Shown one piece after another: positions 25,220-34,014 of a stretch of 64,000 bases of DNA. The notes beneath the pieces were generated by a model that made no database searches, was not told where the DNA came from, and was given only the letters and a program-made list of their open reading frames with translations. The DNA comes from an uncultured Atopobiaceae bacterium (lineage in GTDB: Bacteria; Actinomycetota; Coriobacteriia; Coriobacteriales; Atopobiaceae). How positions within the stretch are numbered: the first letter of the stretch is position 1; every line of letters begins with the position of its first letter. A program made the translations under genes and the position numbers. The stretch spans positions 101,972-165,971 of the forward strand of contig CALULO010000006.1 in the NCBI GenBank assembly GCA_944321515.1, in the 5' to 3' direction.

Positions 25220-25858
25220 CTAGGCGCCGCCCTCCCCCTGCTCCCCGGCATCCGAGGGCCCGATCATCTGGCGCTTGCACTCGCCCTCGAGGAACGGATA
25301 GGCCTTCGCTATTTCGCGCAGCACTGCGTCGTGGTAGAGGCGGTGCACCTCTCCGATGCCGGTCCTGCCGCTCATCTCATAGAGCTCGTGGTCATAATCA
25401 GTGAGCTCATGGCGGACGAAGTTCACCATCCAGCGGGATACCGTCCGCTCGTCGTCGCAGCGATACGAGTCGTCCCAGTAGTTGCCCTTCGCCACCTCCC
25501 ACTCATAGTGGCTCCTGAGTGCCGATTCCCTGATCTCGTCCTCGGACCATCCCTGAATGACCTCAATCAAAGGGGCACGCTCCCGGGCACGCGCAAGCGT
25601 TTTCGCACGCCTCGTCTCCGCCGCCTTCCTTGCGGCGAGGGAGCGCTTCTCGCGCACTTTGAGGTGCTCCTTGAACTCGTCGGTCTCCATGGCGCGGTCG
25701 ACGTCCGACTTGAGCCACAGCTTCATGGGTGCCCCCGCGTACCGGTAGCGCGGGTTGTCCCGCAGCTCCGGCTCGGGCAGCAGAGCCTCGATGAGCCTGT
25801 CGGAGAAACCGAGCTCCTTCACCTCGGTCTTTGTAAGCTTCTCAACCTCGTCATCCAT
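25220..25858 (-). CDS. Hypothetical charged protein
   Basis: 212 residues (MDDEVEKLTKTEVKELGFSDRLIEALL...), with a helical basic middle (EKRSLAARKAAETRRAKTLARARER) and a Trp/Tyr-rich C-terminal half (SHYEWEVAKGNYWDDSYRCDDERTVSRWMVNFVRHEL). Similar proteins occur in phages and integrative elements; no function is known. The second ATG is chosen because GGGAG lies 6 nt before it. Confidence 0.55.
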   Translation of the reverse strand: MDDEVEKLTKTEVKELGFSDRLIEALLPEPELRDNPRYRYAGAPMKLWLKSDVDRAMETDEFKEHLKVREKRSLAARKAAETRRAKTLARARERAPLIEVIQGWSEDEIRESALRSHYEWEVAKGNYWDDSYRCDDERTVSRWMVNFVRHELTDYDHELYEMSGRTGIGEVHRLYHDAVLREIAKAYPFLEGECKRQMIGPSDAGEQGEGGA

Positions 25859-25996
25859 GGGCGCTCCCATCGCTGCTCGGCATCGGGCACTCGCCCAGAC
25901 GGGCGTCCGGGCGATTACCGACCTTATACCCGCAGAGCGGCGGCAGGCGCTCGCCTATAACGGCAACGTGCAGTTCATTATTGAAAGGAAGAAACC

Positions 25997-26635
25997 ATGG
26001 GCAACCGTGCCGTCATCACCACTGAGAAAAGAGACTTAGGAGTCTATCTGCACTGGAACGGCGGGCGCGACAGCGTCGAGGCGTTCCTCGAGTACTGCGA
26101 CCTGCGCGGGTTCCGCCCGCCGGACTCCGACGAGTACGGGTGGGCGAGGCTCTGCCAGGTCGTCGCGAACTTCGTGGGCGCGTCGGGCCTCAGTGTCGGC
26201 ATCTCCCGCTACACGACCGACAAGCAGATGGACCCCGGCGACAACGGGGTCTACGTGACCCGGGGCTGGGAGATCGTCGACCGCGTGTACCCGTACACAC
26301 CGTTCGAGGAAGAGCGCGAATACCCGCTCGACGCCATGCTGCGCGAGATCGACGCCTCGCAGCCCGAGGACCAGAGGCTCGGGGCCTACCTCGACGCCGA
26401 GGAGGTGCCCGTCTCAGAGGTCGCCCCCGGCGACGAGGTATTCGTGCGGCGGGTCGACGGACGCTTCGAGGCGTTCCCCGTCGTCGGCGTCGGCGACGGC
26501 CGCGTCGTGAACGGCCTCGACACCACCGGCGTGCCCTACGTGCGGATGTACAACGGCGACGAGTGCGCCGGCAACGTAAACAACTACCTGCGCACGCCCA
26601 CCGTGCGCCGCGTACCGAAGGAGGCCAGCGCATGA
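25997..26635 (+). CDS. Conserved accessory protein (MGNRAVITT family)
   Basis: 212 residues beginning MGNRAVITTEKRDLGVYLHWNGGRDSVEAFLEYCDLRGFR. This N-terminal domain is frequent in phages and conjugative elements of Firmicutes and Actinobacteria, without an assigned activity. A second, beta-rich domain (about residues 135-205) resembles nothing I can name. The ribosome site is GAAAGGAAGAAACC. It overlaps the next gene by 4 nt, starting a four-gene operon. Confidence 0.65.
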   Translation: MGNRAVITTEKRDLGVYLHWNGGRDSVEAFLEYCDLRGFRPPDSDEYGWARLCQVVANFVGASGLSVGISRYTTDKQMDPGDNGVYVTRGWEIVDRVYPYTPFEEEREYPLDAMLREIDASQPEDQRLGAYLDAEEVPVSEVAPGDEVFVRRVDGRFEAFPVVGVGDGRVVNGLDTTGVPYVRMYNGDECAGNVNNYLRTPTVRRVPKEASA

Positions 26636-26964
26636 GCAAGGCAATCGGAGAGGCGGCCATGAACCGCATCCTCGGAGTGACCGACGAGCTCAGGGCTTGC
26701 GTCGAGGACTGCTTCGAGCCCTTCGAGGGCGTCTACCGGATCAACGACCTCGGCGAGTACGTATCCGAGGGGGACTGGGAGCGCGTCTGGGCGGGCCGCC
26801 CCGCGTGGTGGCCCAAGGCCTGGATGCTCGCGGACAACGGGCAGTTCAGCGCCGAACAGGTCGGCCGCCTCAGCGTCGAGCAGATCGAGGCCTTGTTCGA
26901 CAGCCCGGCCTTCGAGCCGGAGTTCGCCTACTACACGGATGCGGGAGAGGACGGGATGCGATGA
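26632..26964 (+). CDS. Hypothetical protein shared by elements 1 and 2
   Basis: 110 residues, full-length relative of the element 1 protein at 17671-18003 (shared VTDELRAC, FEGVYRIND, GEYVSEGDW, WWPKAWMLADNGQ and YYTDAGEDG). Acidic and Trp-rich. It sits in an operon with 4-nt overlaps on both sides. Presence in two elements with different integrases indicates exchange of this cargo between them. Confidence 0.65.
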   Translation: MSKAIGEAAMNRILGVTDELRACVEDCFEPFEGVYRINDLGEYVSEGDWERVWAGRPAWWPKAWMLADNGQFSAEQVGRLSVEQIEALFDSPAFEPEFAYYTDAGEDGMR

Positions 26965-27305
26965 ACGCCGGGGAGACGGCCAGGCTCAAGCGCCTGGCCG
27001 CGGGTTACGCCATCGAGCGCGTCGCGCCCTTCGAGGACGTCACCGGCCTCGCGTCGGCCCTGGTCAGGCGCTACCTGCTCACGTTCGAGGACAGTCTCGA
27101 CGGCTACGCCGCCTCGTGGAACGCCTCGACCGAGGAGCCGAACGGCTGCACGTGGCCAGAGTGGGACGAGGTCGGCACGGACGTCAAGGCGCGCTACGTC
27201 GGGCTCGAGGTGGCCCAGTGCGCCGTCGCGATGCTCGACCGGATAGCGAGCTCTGAAACGGACATCCACGACGTCATGCCCGACGCATGGGAGGTCGGAC
27301 GATAG
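26961..27305 (+). CDS. Hypothetical protein in the element 2 accessory operon
   Basis: 114 residues, acidic (MNAGETARLKRLAAGYAIERVAPFEDVTGLASALVRRYLLTFEDSLDGYAASWN...). It starts in the stop of the previous gene (ATGA). No motif recognised. Its size and position relative to the 110-residue gene are like those of the 18006-18377 protein in element 1, but sequence similarity is not obvious. Confidence 0.55.
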   Translation: MNAGETARLKRLAAGYAIERVAPFEDVTGLASALVRRYLLTFEDSLDGYAASWNASTEEPNGCTWPEWDEVGTDVKARYVGLEVAQCAVAMLDRIASSETDIHDVMPDAWEVGR

Positions 27306-27317
27306 GAAGGTGGTTGC

Positions 27318-27539
27318 ATGATCAGTTCGAGTCGGCTCACGGCCGCCCTTCTCGAGGAGCTAGCCAAGATGGCTGCGGACAAGCCGGAGAAGAAGTGGGA
27401 CGAGGCGTGGCTGCGGGGTTATGTCTCGGGCGTCGTCAACGCGGCGAGCATCGCCCTTGAGCTAGCAGGGGAAGGAAAGGCGGCTGGCGTTGAGGCGGGG
27501 TGCACAGAAGAGCCCGCCGGCCACCCCGCGAATGGTTAG
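27318..27539 (+). CDS. Small hypothetical protein
   Basis: 73 residues (MISSSRLTAALLEELAKMAADKPEKKWDEAWLRGYVSGVVNAASIALE...), starting after GGAAGGTGG, 12 bp beyond the previous stop. Amphipathic helices and a Pro/Gly tail; no family recognised. Its end overlaps the convergent XRE gene by 4 bp. Confidence 0.5.
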   Translation: MISSSRLTAALLEELAKMAADKPEKKWDEAWLRGYVSGVVNAASIALELAGEGKAAGVEAGCTEEPAGHPANG

Positions 27540-27751
27540 AAGTCGATGAGGTCGCAGACCGGGACGCCGAGGGCGTCGGCGAACTTGCAGAGGAGGTCGA
27601 ACCCGACGCTCACGCCGCCCCGCTCGACCTCCCAGAGGTAGTTGTGCGAGGTGCCCGCCATCTGGGCGAACCTCCGCATCGTGAGGCCCGCCTCGACCCT
27701 TCGCATCTTGATGTTGTTTCCGAGGCGCTCGCGGCGCTGTTGCTGATCCAT
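27536..27751 (-). CDS. Small XRE-family repressor
   Basis: 71 residues, nearly all HTH: LGNNIKMRRVEAGLTMRRFAQMAGTSHNYLWEVERGGVSVGFDLLCKFADALGVPVCDLIDF. It diverges from the giant surface-protein gene across a 110-bp gap that holds two 18-bp palindrome-like operators. It probably represses itself and the surface protein. The ATG at 27751 has no clear ribosome site, so the true start may lie upstream, at 27823 or 27796. Confidence 0.7.
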   Translation of the reverse strand: MDQQQRRERLGNNIKMRRVEAGLTMRRFAQMAGTSHNYLWEVERGGVSVGFDLLCKFADALGVPVCDLIDF

Positions 27752-27783
27752 TCCACGAGCGTAGGTGCTTGCAACGGCGTCTT

Positions 27784-27821
27784 GGTTCGCTATCATTAAC
27801 CGTGGTTCAATATCGTTAACC
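27784..27821. promoter_or_regulatory. Tandem operators between the XRE and surface-protein genes
   Basis: GGTTCGCTATCATTAACC (27784-27801) and GGTTCAATATCGTTAACC (27804-27821) share the half-sites GGTT and AACC and lie 20 bp apart. They sit in the divergent promoter region, the expected target of the small XRE repressor. Confidence 0.65.
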
Positions 27822-27860
27822 ACGCCGTGACAGCGACGCGAGCATCAGAAAGGGGTCCCG

Positions 27861-30800
27861 GTGAGCCGAAAGTACCAACCGCAGCATATGAAGGAACGTG
27901 ATCGAATGAAGCTGCCAAACATCGCATGTAGGCCGTTCGTCGCCGCAGGCCTGACCGGCGTGATGCTCGCCCAGACCGCACTCACGCCTGCCGCCGCCAT
28001 CGCGGCGAACCTGGACGCCGAGGGCGGCGCCACCGTCGACGTCGAGCAGGGCACCGTCGACACCAGCTTCGCGACCGAGGCCCAGCGCCTCATCGCCGCG
28101 GCCGGCACCGTCGCCTCGATGTCCGTCGAGGACGCCAAGCAGCTGCTCGCCCAGGCCGAGGAGCTTCTCGCCAAGGCCCAGGCCGCCCACGACCAGGCCG
28201 CTACCAGCGACTCCGAGGCCCAGAAGGCCGTCGACACCGCTCAGCAGACCGTGACCGAGTCCCAGGCCCAGGTCTCCGCCGCCGACGAGGCCGCCCAGGC
28301 CGAGCTCCAGGCCCAGATCGACGCGCTCCAGCAGCAGCTCGCCGACACCAAGGCCGAAGTCGAGGCGCTCGAGCAGCAGAAGGCCGACGCCGAGGCGGAG
28401 GAGTCCGACCTCGAGGGCCAGAAGGCCGACGCCGAGGCGGAGGCCGAGGAGCTCCAGAAGGCGCTCGACGAGGCGGACGACGCCCTCAAGAAGGCCCAGG
28501 CCGCACTCGACGCGCTCGGCGAGGACCCGACCGCCGACGAGCAGGCCGCCTACGACGCGGCCAAGAAGGCCTACGACGACGCCGTCGCCGATAAGAACGC
28601 CAAGAAGCAGGCCCTCGACGAGGCCAACGCCACCCTCGAGGGGCTCGAGGCCCAGCTCTCCGAGCAGACCGGCGCGCTCGACGCCGCCAACGCCGGCCTC
28701 GCCGGCAAGCAGCAGGCCGTGACCGACGCCGAGGCCGCCCTCAATGCGGCCCGCGACGGCTACGAGGCCGCCGTCGAGGCCATCAAGGGCGACATCCTCG
28801 CTGACGAGAAGACTGCGCTCGACCAGGCCCAGTCCGCCTACGACGCCGCCGTCGCGGATGACGACCCCGCCAACGATGCCGCGGCCCTTGAGGCGCTGAA
28901 CTCCGCGCAGGCCAACTACGACTCCGCGCTCGAGAACGCCGGCGCCCAGGCCCAGGCCGAGGCCCAGGCCCAGATCGACGCCGCGCAGCAGGCCTTTGAC
29001 CAGGCCGTCGCCGACCGCGACGCCTGCCAGCAGGTCATCGACGAGACCCCGGCCGCCATCGAGGCCATCGAGGGCCAGATCGAGACCGAGCAGGCCAAGA
29101 TCGACGAGGCCCAGCAGGCCGCCGACGACGCCGCCGCCAAGGTCGACGAGGCCGAGGCCGCCGTCACCGAGGCTGAAGCCAAGCTCGACGCGCTCGCCGA
29201 GGAGCAGGCCGCCTGGGACGAGAAGGCCGCACCCCTCAAGCAGGCCGTCGCCGACGCCGAGACTGCCGTCGAGACCGCCCAGGGCGAGCTCGACGCCGCC
29301 AACCAGAAGGTCTCCAACCTCGAGAACCAGATCGCCGAGGTGCAGAAGCAGATTGACGACCTGAAGGACCAGGCCGGCGACGTCCAGACCCAGGCCGTCG
29401 ACGACTTCTGCGACTTCCTCGTCTGGCTCCACAAGGGCACCTACTCCGCTGACACGAACAGCTCTGACAGCGGTGCCGCACTCGGCTACCTCGCTAGTGC
29501 GTGGGGCATCACGCCCTCCGGCAACATCGAGGATTACACGAACCTCCACAGCCCCGACGACGCCACGGCCATCGACAACATCCTCGCCTCGCTCGACATG
29601 ATCGACCAGCTGAATACCATCCGCAAGGCAGAGGGTCTGAACGAGCTCGAGGTGTCGCTGTTCGCCATGTGTGAGGCCGCGATGCACGCCAACTGGTCCG
29701 CCGAGACCGGCACCACCGACCACGCTGTGAACCACGGCTATGGCCAGCAGTGGGGCGGCACCTGGGGCGAGAACGCTGCCTGGGGCTACACCGCCGCGGA
29801 CGGCTTCCGCGACTTCTACACCGGCTGGTACTACCAGGAGAAGGCCGACTACACCGGTGTGTCCCAGACCGATCCGAGCACGGGTAAAAGCTACACGCCA
29901 ACCCCCGGCAAAATGGGCGATGAGGAAAATGCCGGCCACTACTTGAACATCATCGGGTCCAACTTCCGCTACACCGGCATGGCCTACCGCCCGACCTCGA
30001 ACACGGCCTACGGCTCCACGGCCGTGAACGTCTTCGGCTCGTCCGACAAGGCCATGGGCTACTCGTACTACGACAAGACCTACACCACCGATGCGCTGCG
30101 TCAGCTTATCGCGCAGGCTCAGGATGAGGGCGTCGTCCTCTATCACTTCGACGGCACCGACCTCGTCTACGACTCCGTCGAGCCCGGCGAGGGCGACTCT
30201 GCCAACCAGGACGCCATCGACAAGCTCGAGGCCCAGCTCGCAGACCTCAAGTCCCAGCTCGCGACCGCCGAGCAGACCGCCGCAGACAAGCAGCGGGCCT
30301 ACGACGGCGCCGTCGCCGACAAGACCGAGGCCGACGAGGCCCTCGCCGCCATCGGCGAGCGCCCGACCGACGAGTCCCTCCAGCAGGCCGTCGCCGACGC
30401 CCAGGCCGCGCTCGAGCAGGCCGAGGCCGAGAAGACCAAGGCCGACGCCAACCTGACCCAGGTCAAGGCCGATGCCGAGGCCAAGCTCGCCGAGCTGAAC
30501 GGCCAGAAGTCCGACCTCCAGACCAAGCTCGACGAGGCCAACGCTGACATCGCCGACCTCACCCAGGCCGCCGAGGGCGCGCTCGCTGACCTCGACCAGG
30601 CCAAGAAGAACAACCAGGCCGTGATCGACGCCGGCGACGCCTACCGCGCCGCCAAGGCGAACCTCGCCACGGCCGAGGACGCCCTCGCCGCCGCCCAGGG
30701 GACGGTCGACGACCTCAACGACGCCATCGCCGACACCACGGCTAAGGTGGCCGACGCCCAGCAGGCCGTCAATGCTGCCCAGGCTGCCTACGACCAGTCC

Positions 30801-31547
30801 GGCCCGACCGCGGAGCAGGCCCAGGCCGTCGCCGACGCCGACGCCGCGCTCAAGGCCGCCACTGACGAGCTGCACCAGCTCATCGAGGCCCGCGACAAGG
30901 CTGAGAAGACCGCCGGTGCGGCCCAGCAGGCCGTCGAGGCCAACGCCGAGCTCGTGTCCGGGCTCGAGGCCGCCATCGCCGAGCAGCAGGCGCTGATCGA
31001 CGACGCCGACGCCAAGCTGACCGAGGCCACCGCCAAGCGTGACGCCTGGGCCGCCGTGTTCGAGCAGCAGTCTGCCGAGGACATCGTCAAGAACGGCTTT
31101 GCCGGCACGACGTCCGACGCCGACATCGCCGCTGCCCTCGCCGACGCGCACGGGGCCTACGCCGACAAGCTCCAGGAGCTCGCTGACGCCAAGGCCAAGC
31201 TCGACGCCGCAAACGAGGCCCTCGAGGCCGCGAAGGCAAGCAAGGACACCACCGCCCAGGACCTCGCCGAGGCCATGGCCGACCAGGCGCTCGCCCAGGA
31301 GGCATACGACCGCGTCAAGGCCGAGGTCGACGCGCTGCTCGCCAAGCAGGAGCCGGCCGAGAAGCCCGCTCAGGGCGAGGAGGTTCCCGTCCAGCAGGCG
31401 TCCCAGCGCACGCCGGAGCAGCAGTCCAGGCTCGAGGCCCTGCCCACCACGGGCGATCCGGCGGCCGTCTGGGCCGCGGGCCTCGCCGTCGCCGGCCTCG
31501 CCGCCGCCGCAGGCGGCGCGCACTTCCGCCGCCGTCGCGAGGAGTAG
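27861..31547 (+). CDS. Giant coiled-coil surface protein with CAP domain and LPxTG anchor
   Basis: 1228 residues. A signal peptide (about residues 16-50, KLPNIACRPFVAAGLTGVMLAQTALTPAAAIAA) is followed by a long Ala/Asp/Glu/Gln coiled coil (about 60-510). A CAP/SCP-like domain (about 515-755) contains LNTIRKAEGLNELEVS, HANWSAETGTTDHAVNHGYG, a GENAAWGY signature and NEENAGHY-like GDEENAGHYLNIIGSNF. A second coiled coil (about 770-1170) leads to a sortase signal LPTTGDP, a hydrophobic helix and FRRRREE. It projects a CAP domain from the wall on a stalk, probably for adhesion. GTG 27861 has AAAGGGG 5 nt upstream; ATG 27906 is an alternative. Confidence 0.82.
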   Translation: MSRKYQPQHMKERDRMKLPNIACRPFVAAGLTGVMLAQTALTPAAAIAANLDAEGGATVDVEQGTVDTSFATEAQRLIAAAGTVASMSVEDAKQLLAQAEELLAKAQAAHDQAATSDSEAQKAVDTAQQTVTESQAQVSAADEAAQAELQAQIDALQQQLADTKAEVEALEQQKADAEAEESDLEGQKADAEAEAEELQKALDEADDALKKAQAALDALGEDPTADEQAAYDAAKKAYDDAVADKNAKKQALDEANATLEGLEAQLSEQTGALDAANAGLAGKQQAVTDAEAALNAARDGYEAAVEAIKGDILADEKTALDQAQSAYDAAVADDDPANDAAALEALNSAQANYDSALENAGAQAQAEAQAQIDAAQQAFDQAVADRDACQQVIDETPAAIEAIEGQIETEQAKIDEAQQAADDAAAKVDEAEAAVTEAEAKLDALAEEQAAWDEKAAPLKQAVADAETAVETAQGELDAANQKVSNLENQIAEVQKQIDDLKDQAGDVQTQAVDDFCDFLVWLHKGTYSADTNSSDSGAALGYLASAWGITPSGNIEDYTNLHSPDDATAIDNILASLDMIDQLNTIRKAEGLNELEVSLFAMCEAAMHANWSAETGTTDHAVNHGYGQQWGGTWGENAAWGYTAADGFRDFYTGWYYQEKADYTGVSQTDPSTGKSYTPTPGKMGDEENAGHYLNIIGSNFRYTGMAYRPTSNTAYGSTAVNVFGSSDKAMGYSYYDKTYTTDALRQLIAQAQDEGVVLYHFDGTDLVYDSVEPGEGDSANQDAIDKLEAQLADLKSQLATAEQTAADKQRAYDGAVADKTEADEALAAIGERPTDESLQQAVADAQAALEQAEAEKTKADANLTQVKADAEAKLAELNGQKSDLQTKLDEANADIADLTQAAEGALADLDQAKKNNQAVIDAGDAYRAAKANLATAEDALAAAQGTVDDLNDAIADTTAKVADAQQAVNAAQAAYDQSGPTAEQAQAVADADAALKAATDELHQLIEARDKAEKTAGAAQQAVEANAELVSGLEAAIAEQQALIDDADAKLTEATAKRDAWAAVFEQQSAEDIVKNGFAGTTSDADIAAALADAHGAYADKLQELADAKAKLDAANEALEAAKASKDTTAQDLAEAMADQALAQEAYDRVKAEVDALLAKQEPAEKPAQGEEVPVQQASQRTPEQQSRLEALPTTGDPAAVWAAGLAVAGLAAAAGGAHFRRRREE

Positions 31548-31571
31548 CGCAGGCTGCGCATCAGGTCACCG

Positions 31572-31608
31572 GCGCCCGGCCCCTCGCAGGCCGGGCGCTT
31601 CTTTTTTT
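31572..31608 (+). terminator. Intrinsic terminator of the surface-protein gene
   Basis: GCGCCCGGCC (31572-31581) pairs with GGCCGGGCGC (31589-31598), followed by TTCTTTTTTT. Confidence 0.9.
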
Positions 31609-31628
31609 GAACGGACTGAGGAGGGCAT

Positions 31629-32798
31629 ATGGAATGCAAGAGGTGCGGGGCCGAGCTTCCCGAGGGTTCGAGGTACTGTCCCACCTGCGGGGAGCCCGCT
31701 GCCGAGGATGTCGCGGCCTCCGCAGAATGCGCCGAGGAGAAGTCCGACGTGGCGGACGCGGCGGCAGGGGCGGCCAAGCGGGTTATGCACAACGCGGCGG
31801 TTGCGGCGGTGCAGGGCGTCCAGGCGGCGGCCGACCGTCTGAACGAGGTCGCGGGCGGCTCGGGCCACGTCGAGCTGCGCTTCGGCGACTTCTTCGACGA
31901 GGTGTTCAAGAAGCACGGGAAGGGCGAGGCGGAGGAGCTGTTCGTCTGCGGCACGCCCTCCACGACGCCGGCCCCCGGGGACGTCTCGCGCGAGTGGCCG
32001 CACCCGTGGCTCTACTCGCGCGTCTTCCTCGTCCTTTTAGCCGCGCTCGCCGGGCTGTGGGCGGTGACGGCGGTGATCGAAGACTACTCGGGGTCGGCCG
32101 GCTTCACGCTCGTGGCCTCGCTGCTGGTGAACGTCACGATGGTGACGTTCTTCTTCGAGACCAACGCCCCGCGGAACGTGAGCTTCCCGCTCGCGCTTGC
32201 CGTCTTCCTGGTGGGAGGGGTGCTCGCCATGCTCGCTGCCGCGCCCTTCGCGGGATTTGGCGGCGCGTCGGTCGCGGGGGCGCTCGTCGGCGAGGCTGCC
32301 AAGATCGCCGTCCTGGCGGTCGCCCTCCCGCGCCTCGGGCGCGGAGACTGGGCGCTCACCGGCATGCTCGTCGGGGCGGCGGTGGGGGCCGGCTACTCGG
32401 TCTTCTCCGGCGTCGGGGTAGAGGCGGGCTCCGCGGGGGCGACGATAGCGTCGCACGTCCTGTCGGCGCTCGGCTACCACGCCGCGCTCGGCGCGATCGA
32501 GGGCGGCGCCCTCGCGCTCGCGCGCGTCCGGAGGGGGGCGCTCGCCCCGTTCCTCGGCCTCTGCCTCGCGCTCGCGGCGCTCTGGAACGTTAAGGTGCCC
32601 ATCCTGGGCGAGATCGGCCTGCTCGACGCGACGCTCGGCACCGGCCCCTCCTGGCTGAGCGGCGCGCTCACGCTCCAGGGCGTGGCGCTGACCGTCGCGG
32701 CGTGGGTCGCGATCGTGGTCCTGCTCCACCGCGGGCTCGCGCAGGTCAACGAGGCCGCCGGCGGGGCGCCCGCCGCGCCCGGGGAGCGGGTGGCCTGA
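31629..32798 (+). CDS. PrsW-like membrane protein with zinc-ribbon N-terminus
   Basis: 389 residues. It begins MECKRCGAELPEGSRYCPTCGE (two CxxC pairs, a zinc ribbon), followed by a soluble linker (to about 130) and eight or more transmembrane helices. The membrane part resembles the PrsW protease family: GEAAK, VGAGYSVFSGVG and ASHVLSALGYHAAL. The first conserved acidic pair (EExxK in PrsW) is reduced to FFFETN, so protease activity is uncertain. The gene follows the surface protein, but a strong terminator lies between them, and it has its own site GAGGAGGG. Confidence 0.65.
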   Translation: MECKRCGAELPEGSRYCPTCGEPAAEDVAASAECAEEKSDVADAAAGAAKRVMHNAAVAAVQGVQAAADRLNEVAGGSGHVELRFGDFFDEVFKKHGKGEAEELFVCGTPSTTPAPGDVSREWPHPWLYSRVFLVLLAALAGLWAVTAVIEDYSGSAGFTLVASLLVNVTMVTFFFETNAPRNVSFPLALAVFLVGGVLAMLAAAPFAGFGGASVAGALVGEAAKIAVLAVALPRLGRGDWALTGMLVGAAVGAGYSVFSGVGVEAGSAGATIASHVLSALGYHAALGAIEGGALALARVRRGALAPFLGLCLALAALWNVKVPILGEIGLLDATLGTGPSWLSGALTLQGVALTVAAWVAIVVLLHRGLAQVNEAAGGAPAAPGERVA

Positions 32799-32861
32799 TA
32801 GGCCGCGCCGGCGGCGCCCCCGGGAAAGACGGTTGGGCGGGACCAGGGGCGATGTCGTCGC

Positions 32862-32896
32862 AAAAGAACGGGAGGCCACGGGCCTCCCGTTCTTTT
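32862..32896. terminator. Bidirectional intrinsic terminator
   Basis: AAAAGAACGGGAGGCC-ACG-GGCCTCCCGTTCTTTT is a perfect 16-bp stem with A and T runs on either side. Confidence 0.9.
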
Positions 32897-32936
32897 GCCG
32901 CCGGGGCGGCCCGCCCGTGCCCACGTTGCGCTAGAA

Positions 32937-32961
32937 TCATTGAAAGCATTGGAATCAATGA
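32937..32961 (+). promoter_or_regulatory. Operator of the toxin-antitoxin operon
   Basis: TCATTG and CAATGA (32937-32942 and 32956-32961) form an inverted repeat, with a third CATTG between them, directly before the AGGAGG of the antitoxin gene. AbrB-fold antitoxins usually bind such repeats to repress their own operon. Confidence 0.5.
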
Positions 32962-32974
32962 CAGGAGGCCGCGC

Positions 32975-33256
32975 ATGGTGACCATGATGAGCACGAAGCT
33001 CACGAAGGGCGGGCAGACGACCGTGCCCAAGGAGGTGCGCACGGCGCTCGGCATCGCGGACGGCGCACGCGTGTACTGGTCGTTCGACGGGCGCCGCGCC
33101 TGGGTGTCCGCCGCGCCGGCGGACCCGCTGGAGGTGACGGGCGAGGATGACTTCTACGCCCGGCTCGCCGAGGCGGAGGGAGCGCGGGCGACAGGCCGAG
33201 TGAGGGACGCCCGGGCGGTGTCCTCCGAGCTGAGGGCCAGGCACGGCCTTGCCTAG
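32975..33256 (+). CDS. AbrB/SpoVT-fold antitoxin
   Basis: 93 residues. The N-terminus MSTKLTKGGQTTVPKEVRTALGIADGARVYWSFDGRRAWV is a swapped-hairpin AbrB DNA-binding domain. The C-terminal tail (ADPLEVTGEDDFYARLAEAEG...) would wrap the toxin. AGGAGG lies 6 nt before the ATG. It overlaps the toxin gene by 8 nt, the usual antitoxin-first order. Confidence 0.75.
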   Translation: MVTMMSTKLTKGGQTTVPKEVRTALGIADGARVYWSFDGRRAWVSAAPADPLEVTGEDDFYARLAEAEGARATGRVRDARAVSSELRARHGLA

Positions 33257-33566
33257 GTTCGCCGTCGAGACGACGGAGCCGTTCGACGACGACCTCGGCG
33301 CCGCCGCCTCGTGGAGGCTCGCCAACGTTGGGCCGTCGAGCGCCGCCCGGCTTCTCGACGCCTACGACGCGCTCGTCGCCGTCGTCGGCGAGTTCCCGCT
33401 CATGGCCGGGGGCGTGGAGGGCGCCCCCTACCGCTGGAGGGCGCTCGAGGGCTACGTCGCCGTCTACTCCGTCGACGAGGCGGCGCGCAGGGTGACGCTC
33501 ATGCGCCTCTTCCACATGTCAGCCGACTGGCGGGCGCGCCTGCTCGGGAGTGGGGCCGAGGGATGA
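33249..33566 (+). CDS. ParE/RelE-superfamily toxin
   Basis: 105 residues starting with TTG inside the antitoxin gene. The fold pattern fits RelE/ParE: a helical pair (DDLGAAASWRLANVGPSSAARLLDAYDALVAVVGEFP), then YRWRALEGYVAVYSVDEAARRVTLMRLFHMSADWRARL, with the conserved basic and Tyr residues of the C-terminal sheet. RelE (mRNA cleavage) or ParE (gyrase) activity cannot be told apart here. It would stabilise element 2 in its host. Confidence 0.75.
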   Translation: MPRFAVETTEPFDDDLGAAASWRLANVGPSSAARLLDAYDALVAVVGEFPLMAGGVEGAPYRWRALEGYVAVYSVDEAARRVTLMRLFHMSADWRARLLGSGAEG

Positions 33567-33592
33567 GGCCGCCCCCGGCGCCCTCGCCGTCG

Positions 33593-33856
33593 CTACTCCT
33601 CCGGCGGCTCCACGCCGGCGCGCTCGAGCGCGAGCTCGAGCACCCTCACCCGTCGGGAGAGCCGCGACCTCTCGGCCGCGAGCGCCAGCACGCGCCCGCG
33701 CTCCCGCGCCGCGGCGACGTCCCTCTCCCTGAGCATGGCGTGGAGGTCCTCGGCGCGCAGGCCCGTGTTCTTCAGGATCTCCTCCTCCTCGAGACCGAGG
33801 TTGGCCAGGCCCTCGATCGCGAGCGCGTCGGTGGCGCTGATCATCTCGTCGTGCAT
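33593..33856 (-). CDS. Small helical protein after the relaxase
   Basis: 87 residues (MHDEMISATDALAIEGLANLGLEEEEILKNTGLRAEDLHAMLRERD...), helical, ending in an Arg/Leu coiled coil. It is downstream of the element 2 relaxase, beyond the conserved terminator, with a good site GAGAGGAGCTC before its ATG. The first half looks like a small HTH (ILKNTGLRAEDL); function unknown. Confidence 0.5.
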   Translation of the reverse strand: MHDEMISATDALAIEGLANLGLEEEEILKNTGLRAEDLHAMLRERDVAAARERGRVLALAAERSRLSRRVRVLELALERAGVEPPEE

Positions 33857-33972
33857 GAGAGCTCCTCTCTCTTCAGTGGTCGCTTGTCCGGTGTTGTTCC
33901 CCGTCGGGCGGGCGACGACCTCGGGAATCCCGAATCATCGCCTGCGCTCGTGAAACGCGTCTGGCCTGCCTC

Positions 33973-33992
33973 ACGGCCCGCTGACGGGCCGT
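33973..33992 (-). terminator. Terminator-like hairpin after the element 2 relaxase
   Basis: On the minus strand ACGGCCCG-TCAG-CGGGCCGT, identical to the hairpin at 11236-11255 in element 1. The roughly 110 bp from relaxase stop to hairpin align between the two elements. Confidence 0.55.
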
Positions 33993-34014
33993 TTGCACCC
34001 ACTAGCCTCCGCCG

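Noticed and set aside
27816..31523. 1235-residue open frame antisense to the surface protein gene
   Set aside because: It is Gly/Leu/Val low-complexity produced by the codon bias of the Ala/Asp/Glu/Gln coiled coil on the other strand; no domain, no ribosome site.
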